From positions 78,176,090-78,240,089 of the forward strand of contig NC_134311.1 in NCBI RefSeq assembly GCF_949628215.1: DNA of 64,000 nt, written 5' to 3'. Below the pieces are notes generated by a model. It had not been told where the DNA came from. It did not search any database and saw only the letters and a list, made by a program, of their open reading frames with translations. Shown in pieces: positions 55,581 to 64,000 of this stretch. The DNA comes from Phalacrocorax aristotelis (taxonomy: Eukaryota; Chordata; Aves; Suliformes; Phalacrocoracidae). The translations under genes were made by a program, and so were the position numbers. Numbering within the stretch: the stretch's first letter is position 1; each line of letters opens with the position of its first letter.

Positions 55581-58500
55581 TATAAACATCTTGTTGCCGG
55601 CATGCCTGGTTTTGCAGTAACACAGTGGTAAGCCCTGGAGGGTCGGATCCTGACAGCTCGCATCCTCCTCGGGGAGGTTTTTACTGCATGAATGGCTAAT
55701 TGAAACTAAGATGTTCCCTCAACACTAGGAGCTGGAAGGGATCGGGAGTGGGTTAAGCTTTGCTTGGCCAAAATTGAGCATCTTTGGTCTCTGCTCTACT
55801 TGGTGGGAGGCGAGGGTGTTGGTAGGGTTTGGAGTGGGCATCTAAGGTGTGAGAACAGAGGGGAAAAACCACAATGTTTTCTCTAAACATCTGGAAGAGA
55901 GCAGGGTTGGACAGAAAATGGATGAGGTATAACATGCTCAGGCGCTGGTCTGTTCAGGCCCATCACGATGGGGCTTTATGGATGTTAGGAGCAACCGGTG
56001 TTTTGGAAGAAGCCTTACCTTGTCCATCCATTATTCGTGATATCCCACAAACCTCCTTCAGGGGCTGAGATAAGGAATAAGGAAGCTTTCTGTGCAAAGT
56101 TAGCTTGACATGAGTGGACTTGAGGTTACAAGGCTTTTTTTTTTGATAGTGAATATCCGGCTGCATGCAACCTTATAAAAAAGGATCTCCTCCCATGCTG
56201 GCTACTTGCAAAGCCTGTCAGCAGCCACGAACTCCCCCCTCTGGGCAGGGCCTCCTTCGAGGTCAATGGGCTGCAGGCATCTCTCCATCAGGCTGAATGG
56301 AGAAAATTTTATCTGTCATGTACCAAAAGCACTTACTGAGCTGGTTTTGCTCAGCCCTCATCAGCCCCAGTGGGAAACTTCTACATGAACTTGAGATAAG
56401 AGTTGTATCGTATGTCAAGTGCAGCTCTGGGAGAGTCTGGAGGTAAGCAGCACACCTGGCCGGGGGCTGCAGAGTGACTTACACCATCTGGCATTTTGAT
56501 TACCGGTGTGTGAATCTGGCATGGGTGAGAAATGATGGCACGGGTGAATCTGGGTGGGCAGGAGGCAGCCAGAGGTTGCAGGGATGTGGGGAGGTAGAAC
56601 CTCCCATCTGCCAGGGCTGAAGGGTGACCCACAGCCTAGGGACTGAAATACCTTCTTGCTCTTACTAAAGCAGCAGTGGAAACCATCGTCCATCTTTAAT
56701 CCCCTGCTCGGCTCGCTGCCTGGCTCCTTCCTGTGTTAAATTAACGGGTGGCAGCCAGACTCTTGTCTCCAAGGTCACTCTTTGAAGCTGTGAGCTGAAA
56801 AAAATGGCAACTCACTTGTGATGTGGAGGAATATTGCATGGGAACTGGGGCCCAGAACAGGGGATGTTGTATCCCAGTGGCAGCAGCGGGATGCACGGGT
56901 GAGCAACGGGGGGTGGACCAGCAGCTCAGCTGATGGGACTTCTATTGAACCGAGTTGCTGGGGACTAGAGCTATGTAAAAACAGAGATATCTGTTTTTGA
57001 TGACAGCGATGATTATTTTCCAGTTCACTGGCTGAAAATTTATTTTCCTAGTCTTATATTGTCTTTGAGTTTTTCAGTGAAATGAGAGGGGCAGGGGGGC
57101 AGGGGAAGGCTTTAAATTGGCTCACTTGAAATAAGATGAAATATGCCACAACCTCAGAAGTTAAATGCTGTCTTACGGTGGAAAATGAAACAGCATCAGC
57201 TGGATACAGGGAATAAAACCAATTCATCATATTGTTTCAGTCGGGTTTTTCGTACAGAGACATTTCACCTAGACATAATTTTTTTTTCGTATCCAAGAGG
57301 TGTATTCGGTGTTTTGTACTCACTTGGAAAGCATGCAATGGTCAGGAATAGACTGCCCCAGTCCTCCTTGTTCTTCCGCTGTGAAACCACGTTGTGACTT
57401 TAGTGTGTGCAGGAATCTGTTTTATTTAATCGACAGAAGGTGCTTTAATGCCTGAGATGAGTCTTGGAGAAGCAAAGGCTCTGGTCCTGGTGCAGGAGGT
57501 GGCAAAATGTAGTTGGCCCCTCACAAAACGAGGGAGGTCATGTCAGCCCCTGCCTCGCCTTCCTTCTCACCTCTACTGGCAATGAGGGTGGCTTTCCAGG
57601 TTTGTGAGGATCAGAGGTGGTTTCCAAAATGAAAATGAAAGCTGAGGTATCAAACGGGACGTGCAACCACTGCTTTACTCCTCAGTGGGCTCATCTAGCT
57701 GAGCTACTTCAGCCTGCAGGGACAAATAACACATTCCCCATGGCCTAGTTTGATTTTGAGTAGGAAACTCTGTCTGGCACATGTGATTATAAACTTGCTG
57801 GTGGAAATCCTGGGTGTTTTGCCAAAGAAGACCATAGAAGTTCTCTGGTGATAAGGACATATCATCTTGCCCTGGGTCACCTGCAAGGAGAGTCCTGTAT
57901 TGCGAGATCTAGATGGCATGTGATGACACCCAGGTTCTTCTTCTGTAGGGTGCAGGGGTGTCCTGGGGAATGAAAATATTACCAGGAGGCAGTTACAAGC
58001 TTAGAAAAATAGGACATGGACCAAGGGGAAGGGAGGCAAGGTAAATCCCCCATCCCTTGGACAGAAAACAGTTCCTCCTGAAAGGACCTGCTGTGCTGTT
58101 AGGGAAGCTGGAGTAGGTTTTTTAGGTGTCCAGTGTGACTTCTTCCTGTAACAAGCAATTTTGAGCCCCATTAACATAATCAGGAGCCAGACCTCAACAA
58201 CATCTAGGAAGTTCATAGCAGCTTTGAGGGTATGTTACATTGGCTTGTGCATTCATCCAGACTGTGTGGGACCAGTTGTGCTGAACTACTGTCCTTGTCC
58301 TAGGATTCCTTATTTGCAACCCAGCATCTCTCATCGGACCTTCTTCTATTAGAAACTTAAGCAATGAGAGGAAATCCTTTCAGCCTGGGCTGACCTTGAT
58401 GCTGGCAGACCCAGGCTTAGACCCATCCTCTGGCTCTCTGCAGGGACACAACATTTGCTGCTCTTCAGCAAATACCTGCCATGTTTTCCCCTGTGGATGT

Positions 58501-61477
58501 GATGGGTTTTCCTGAGTTCCTTCCTTGCATCCATTCCCCAGGCACCAAAGTCTTCCTGAGGGCTGGTGCTGGCTTCAGGGCTCAAATCTGCTGGAAACAC
58601 TTCAGAGGCTCAAGCACGCTGGTCTGGTGTGTGTTGATGGAGGGGGGGTAAGGCACTGCTGTCCATGGGATGGTGAGTCCAGGAGATGTTGGACCTCTTT
58701 GGGAGCTCTGTATGGGTTGACGAACAAGTGCTGTCTGCTGCGTCAGGAGATGGCGAGATGGCTGTGACTGATGCTGTAATAACCACGGTTGGGAATGCAG
58801 TGATAGGGAAGTCTCTCTCATAACGGAGTACAAGCTTTAAAACATGGTCACATCGGTCATTTGGCCAGGGGGAAGGGGCATCATGGTGTGGTGTTGAATG
58901 GGCACTAGGTGCACATCCCTCATCCAGCTTCCCCTCTGAAAAATATTGCCTTTTTTGGGGAGGTGGTTTTGATGGATACTTTGTAGAAAATACCTCTGCA
59001 AAAGCGTTGCTGCTCTTTCATTGTGTTGAACAGGGAGCACTGGTGCCTCTTCTCTCTCCCACCTCCTGTTTCCAGTGCACCAGCGCAGCTGGGAATGGGA
59101 AGGCAGCAAGGGCCCCTTCCCAATGGCCTGCAATTCAAATGGGGAACGGGGATAGACATGCTTTGCAGAAACCCAACTCACTGGCAGCATCCCCTGGAGG
59201 GTGGTGACATCCAGGCCACCACGAGAGCAAAGGGGCATCAGAGAGGTGCTGGGACCCTCCTGTGAGCCAGGGCTGGACAGGTGGGTGGTACAGGGGAGGA
59301 GGGAGGTACTAGGGCACCCAACAACTAATCCCACTTGGAGCTGCCACCTCTTCAGAGGACTTTGGGGAGTCCTCTTTGAAAGCAGCCTGTTGGAGGTAAG
59401 TTTAATGGAGCAAGTGGGTGTGCAGTGTTGGCACTCTGCCCCCTGAGCCAAAACACTCCTCTCCAGCCCATGAATAGACCCAGCTCCTGCTTGCTTTTCT
59501 TTTTTTCCAGTGTAAAGAACAAGTCTGCTTCTAGTGATGCTGTGACGCACACACTTCTGCATCACGCCAGGGAGCTGAAGCTTTGAGAAAGCCAACAAAT
59601 ATAATGAGACTTTGTGATAAAAAAAAAAAAAAAAAAGAAAGAAAAAAGGGATAAAAGCTCAGAACACAACAGTAACATGAAAATGCAAAGTGTTTGCCAA
59701 GGTTCAGACACCAAAAAGCCAATGAAAAAGTGCTTTGTTCCTATTAATGCCTGCCATAAGGAGTTTGCTCCCCACATCTGCTGGGGTTTTGGGGTTGGCT
59801 GTGGTGCAGTCCTTAAGCTGCAGGAGTTGCTTTGTCTGTGTGCCTGTGTGCATACCACCTTCTGTGGTGAGAAAGGTGGCTTTCACCTCTTGTGTCCTGC
59901 TCTCTCCAGTGAGCAGAGCTTAAAATTCCTGGAAAATTTGCATCTGTGGGAGAGGTTTTAGCTGAGCTCTGGTGTGGAAGTGCTGGGTGACAGTAGAGGA
60001 GGAAGGACAACAGTGGGAAGCCTGGGAGGCTCTCAGGGCGGTGGTGATGGACCTGGAAGTGAAGGAAAAGCAGCAACACACAGAGAGGTCCCACATCATA
60101 GGGTGGGCACGCTTGTCAGTGCAGCTTGGTAATGGTTAGGTGAACTGTGGGTCTCCACCACATCCAAGCTGGGCTGGGGTTGGGGGATGGCCATTGACCG
60201 GTTTCCACAACATTAAGAGAAAAGGAGACCTTTCTCAGGCAAGCTGAGCTGCTCTGAAGGGCTGGGCACTTTGACTGAACGAGCCACCACTTGTCATTGA
60301 GAAAATGGGGCATTCAGGAGTGTGGTAACTCTGCCGAAGCTGTACCTGTAATAACAGGGCACCCCTGCATTTAAAACTACAAGCAGGATAATGCGAGTAG
60401 GATTTCACACTGCTCTGCTGCTACACCGAAACAGAGAGCAGAAATCCTTATACCCCATTACAGCAGAAGAATAAATGACCTGAACCCAGGGGTCCCAGGG
60501 GGAAGTTTGACATCCATACAGCTTTTGTTGTTTCTCTAAGAAATGAGGATGATCCCACTGTAAAATCTCAGAAATAAAAGATACACCCATCCAGCATTCT
60601 GTGTGAGGGTATTCAGGGCTTGGGAACTGCCTGCAGGCACCTCTCTGGGGCTAGACTTGTGTAGATCTGTCAAATCTTGGACAACTTCTGAACCAGCCAG
60701 TGCCTCCTAACGGGGCTCGGTCTGATTTGCTGGGTCAAAATGCTGCTTCTGAATGGAGGAGCAGGATTAGATGCTTTGTAGTCTATGGCTCTCAAAAACA
60801 TGGGGGAAATTTTAGAAAAGCAGTGTGCAGCTTGCCTGGTGTTCTAGAGGCACCAGGCTTTAATTAACATCACTGAGAAGTTCAGATCTCAGCTTTAATT
60901 CCCTTTTGTTTGTAACTGGAAGCTCTGAGGAGTCAACACATTTTGTGGCTTGAACAAATATGGGGTTTTGCGGTGGTTGTCTTTTTCTGCCCTCACCATC
61001 CCCAGAGCTCGGTTGAATCTGAAATACACCTTTATAATTGCTGCTTTTCTCTTGTCTACTTGATGTCTGCCAGAATCACTGACCAATGGACGTTACATGG
61101 GTTAGTGTTACTCATGCTGTATTATTTCAGCTCAGGCAGAAGTCTTCTGGATCCAGTGGCTAGCGCTGTGAAAAATCTTGTAATCTTTTTCTGCTTTCTC
61201 TAAAGGTTCAGTTATGCTCTGAACTAACAACATAAATGGAAAACACACATCTAGGATTATCTTAATTTCAGCCTTTGTGTGAAGTCTGTGCTCCCTGTGA
61301 CACAGCAGTGCACGCACCGCACTACTCTCCATGTATGTGCATTTACAAGCACTGCCCTTTCAAGGGTAGAGGAGACTTTTCCATGCTGTTGATGCTTTCG
61401 GAGCTGTAATATGGAGGGGCATACCCAGCTGCCCCAGAAGATGCTGGGTTTTTTTAAGAGCATCTTCCACTGGCTGA
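55581..61477 (+). other. ARK2C: ARK2C intron 1, further part
   Basis: About 5.9 kb of GC-balanced intronic DNA with an A-run (59619-59646). The longest open frame, 253 codons on the minus strand (58837-59598), is discussed as a rejected item. No exon of ARK2C and no recognised repeat. Confidence 0.6.
59619..59646. repeat. A-rich run
   Basis: About 18 A residues followed by GAAAGAAAAAA. It could be the poly-A tail of a retroposed sequence, but no element was recognised upstream. Confidence 0.7.
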
Positions 61478-61645
61478 TAGAGTTGCAGGATAATTCAGCT
61501 GGAAAGGCACCTCTGGAGATCTCCAGCCAAGCCTCCCGCTCAGGGCAGGGCTACCTTCACTGTAGCTGAGTGTCCCAGGATCTTGCCCAGCCAATCTGGG
61601 ATACAGTCAAGGATGGAGATGACAGCACCTTGGAGGTGCCTGCTG
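61478..61645 (-). mobile_element. Old CR1 LINE 3' fragment, - orientation
   Basis: The + strand reads 'AGGATAATTCAGCTGGAAAGG', then 'CACCTCTGGAGATCTCCAG', 'CTCAGGGCAGGGCTACCTTC' and 'CAAGGATGGAGATGACA', in the order expected for the reverse complement of an old CR1 3' region. It is diverged and lacks the terminal octamers. Confidence 0.65.
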
Positions 61646-62470
61646 TCTGGTCAACAGTCCCTGGGGGCACACCTGCTCCAAGGGCTGGATGTGCAGTCAG
61701 ATGGCAAAGGCAGGGGTGCAGGGGTGCTCTCCCTTGCCATAAAAGTCAGTGTTGGACACTTTCTGTCCATTCTGCACTGAGTTTGTCCCCTCCAAAGAAA
61801 GGGACTTTCCATGGGCAGGGAGATCCACTTCCACAGCCACATCTGCGTGGGGAAGATCCCAAAGGATCCAAGGTCCAAGGCCAAGCAGCTGGGGTGTGTC
61901 CAACACCTGGAGCAGAAACCAGCTCTCCCAAAAGTGCTGGACACACATTGTTTGCCCAAATGCACATGTGGGCCGAGGTGGGCAGTGGGCACAACATGCT
62001 GACCCCCAGCTCCACAGATCCCTGCTCAGACCCTCTGGCCTTCCCTAAGGTTGAGTAAGTGCTTTTGGGCTCCCACCTTCACCATCTGTACAATGCACCA
62101 GCGCCCATCTCACAGGCCACTGGGTATAAAATTCAGGGAACAAGGAAAATGAGGATGATTCTACTCCTTTGTAGACAATATTCCTGGGAAAATATAAGTA
62201 TGGATGGGGGAAAAGTGGATTTCTGGTTTTCATCCTCTTTTCTGTGGTCACTATTAAGGAAATGTGTCACAGGAGATGTCTGAAGAATTGTATTTAGACA
62301 TAAAAATTTGGTCAAATGTCTGCTTTCTTCCGGAAATAGGTTTAGAAATTAAACAGAAAGCTGACAAAGCTGACACTTTTGGATGAAAAATAAAAACCTC
62401 AATTCTTTCTTAGTGTCACATTTTTTTATATTTTTTTAAAGAATGGTTTTAACATTATTTTGTTTTAATC
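61646..62470 (+). other. ARK2C: ARK2C intron 1 segment
   Basis: Mixed sequence. Open frames at 61570-62058 run on from the CR1 relic and are probably chance or repeat-derived. Nothing specific recognised. Confidence 0.55.
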
Positions 62471-62530
62471 CAGGGGGAGTAATTTTTCCAAGGTCACCCA
62501 CTGCAGTAGTGGGAAGAAGGACTTGAGCCC
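62471..62530. mobile_element. Short MIR/L2-like relic
   Basis: 'TTCCAAGGTCACCCACTGC' followed by 'AGTAGTGGGAAGAAGGACTTGAGCCC' resembles the shared MIR/L2 motif around 'CCAAGGTCACACAGCTAGTAAGTGGCAGAGC...TTCGAACCC'. It is very short and degenerate. Confidence 0.4.
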
Positions 62531-62739
62531 CATCTCCTCTAAGAAATCTGCTTAAAAATAATGATCTGGGAGAAAACCTGGCTGCTGACACTAACCATAG
62601 GACTTTCTTATCTAGCTGCTCTGATCAATAGGTTTGCTTTCCCTATGTAGCTGATAGATCTTGACTTTTTGAGTCCAACAGCAACTTTTGCAATGCCAGC
62701 TGATACAGGGCCATGGAGGCTTGTGGTCATTTCTCAATA

Positions 62740-62995
62740 GCAGGGGATTTGCTGAAGTAAATCAGATCTGGAGTCACTGAGAGGGAATTAATGTGAAATG
62801 CCTTGATATTAGTTTTACAGTCGCTTTAATAGGCATAACTACACTATTAAACTGATCTGCCTGTATTTAACTCTTATTTGTACTCGAGTGGAATGAATGT
62901 TTTCCTTTAGGAAGGATGAATTTTACAGAGTAAAGAGCTATCATAAAAGTCCCAAATGCCTCAGCAATAATGACGTGACAGCTTGCAGCCTAAAA
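62740..62995. promoter_or_regulatory. Candidate conserved noncoding element near the right edge
   Basis: AT-rich complex block with GAATTAATG (62786-62794), CTTTAATAGG, ACTATTAAAC and, at the right end, AATAATGACGTGACAGC, where a CRE-like TGACGTGA overlaps a MEIS-like TGACAG. No repeat was recognised. Motif-based inference. Confidence 0.3.
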
Positions 62996-64000
62996 CCCAG
63001 ACTATTTATTCTGTGGTAGTGCCTTAAAGTCCTATTTTACCCCCTTCCCGACCTCCTCTTCTCCCTCAGCCCAATTACACTTCCAAAATGTCTCTGAAAC
63101 GGTGGTGTTGGGCACGCAGCTGGTTAGACCTTGGGTAGTCACACACAACTAAAATCGTCTTCTTGCTGCAGCACAGCAACTCCTGACTTCAGCTCGAGTC
63201 AGCTCCTTCTCCATGTTGTTGTGTTATGTGGTGGAGAACAGCCTCACCTAGATCCCAAACGGGACCTTGATAAATCAAGGCTTTATAAGAAGTTGCATCT
63301 TGTACCGGTCTGGTACAAACATGAGCTGGCTGCACCCTCAGATTTGGGTTAGTTATGCTAAAGAGTAGGAAAAGTGTTTTCTGATGTTTTTTAGAGATAA
63401 GTCATCCTTTGCCCATGAGTGACGGTAGCTATACCATTTCGTTGTAGAAGCAGGGAGGCTGCAGTTGAAGTGGGCCAGCAGCCGTGGGGCCGTGCCAGGA
63501 TGGGGTGGGCACCTGCATTGCTCACTCCCCTGCTGTGATGACCACCAGATTCTCAAAGCTGCTTCCCACCTGGGCACAGAGACCCGGGGAGGGGGGAGCC
63601 AGTGTTGGTGGCTGTTGGGCTGTGAAAATCAGGAGGGAGAGACCCAGCAGACTGGGGTGAGCTTATCCAGATCCAGTGGCCATGAGGCCAGCAACAGGGA
63701 GGATATTTTAACATCTTTAAATCCTCCATACAGTCTTTGTGGCAGACAGCGGGGCGAAAAACCTTTAATCTTGCTTGTAAAGTTGAGGGGTAGAAATTCA
63801 TGGCTGGAGGTGAGGGCTGGAAACACACAGAACAACCCTGCAGACATCTCTTTCTTGCTTTCAGGATATTTTTTAGGAATTCTTTTTCTTTTTTTCCCTC
63901 TTCTTGGCTCTTTCTTTCAAGTGAAGCTCATGCAGACTTGTCACAGGTCAAGAAAAAGTTAAGCCATGATGTGTAGAAGATGAATGGACTTTTAAAATCA
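62996..64000 (+). other. ARK2C: ARK2C intron 1, end of window
   Basis: Intronic sequence without recognised genes or repeats; the intron continues beyond the window. The open frame at 63465-63962 shows no family resemblance. Confidence 0.6.

Noticed and set aside
58837..59598. 253-codon open frame on the minus strand in ARK2C intron 1
   Set aside because: It has no recognisable domain, no splice or promoter context and low-complexity Ser/Pro/Leu/Gln composition, and several overlapping frames occupy the same DNA. It is probably chance in GC-balanced sequence; PhyloCSF would settle it.
47761..64000. Search for the second ARK2C exon
   Set aside because: No frame on the + strand resembles the His/Gln/Pro-rich region expected after the first exon, so the intron is taken to extend beyond the window.
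1..64000. CRISPR arrays, bacterial operons, tRNA or rRNA genes
   Set aside because: No regularly spaced repeats, bacterial gene organisation or cloverleaf-type sequence was seen; the DNA is clearly vertebrate.

Overview
The window is nuclear DNA of a bird. The interspersed repeats are mainly CR1 LINE 3' ends and a class III (ERVL-like) retrovirus with a typical avian LTR. There are no L1 or Alu elements, coding exons are short with GT-AG borders and long introns, and the deduced proteins are near-identical to known vertebrate ones. Both recognisable genes lie on the + strand and form the pair that sits side by side at human 18q21.1. That block is Z-linked in birds (general knowledge, not visible here), so a sex-chromosome origin is likely.

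Positions 1-33,175 hold most of ARK2N (C18orf25, Arkadia/RNF111 N-terminal-like). The first exon lies upstream of the window. The start codon is at 2646 in the first visible exon, and the coding exons are 2646-3369, 21479-21661, 25614-25740 and 30152-30341. Spliced, they give 407 codons with matching phases at every junction. A long 3'UTR probably ends near the AATAAA at 33151. Intron 2 contains an unexplained 455-nt open block (9776-10230) whose candidate splice acceptor is in phase with the upstream exon. It may be an alternative last exon. The last intron carries most of the gene's repeats: two CR1 pieces and a 1-kb ERVL fragment (LTR plus leader).

Positions 33,176-47,440 are intergenic. 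A truncated ERVL provirus on the minus strand occupies 36057-38636: a full 5' LTR, leader and broken gag are joined directly to a partial 3' LTR. CR1 tails and GT/GC-rich alternating purine-pyrimidine DNA lie just before the next promoter.

Positions 47,440-64,000 hold the CpG-island promoter, first coding exon (47700-47760) and the start of the very long first intron of ARK2C (RNF165, Arkadia C-terminal-like RING ubiquitin ligase). No later ARK2C exon is visible. The intron has few repeats but several AT-rich, TAAT-rich stretches that look like conserved regulatory elements. One of them combines a perfect CRE with an overlapping POU-octamer/E-box.

The two genes correspond to the N- and C-terminal halves of Arkadia (RNF111), a SUMO-targeted ubiquitin ligase that amplifies TGF-beta/BMP signalling. 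ARK2N keeps the acidic/serine-rich and SUMO-interacting parts, and ARK2C keeps the RING half. No bacterial-style system, CRISPR array, or confident tRNA or rRNA gene was seen.
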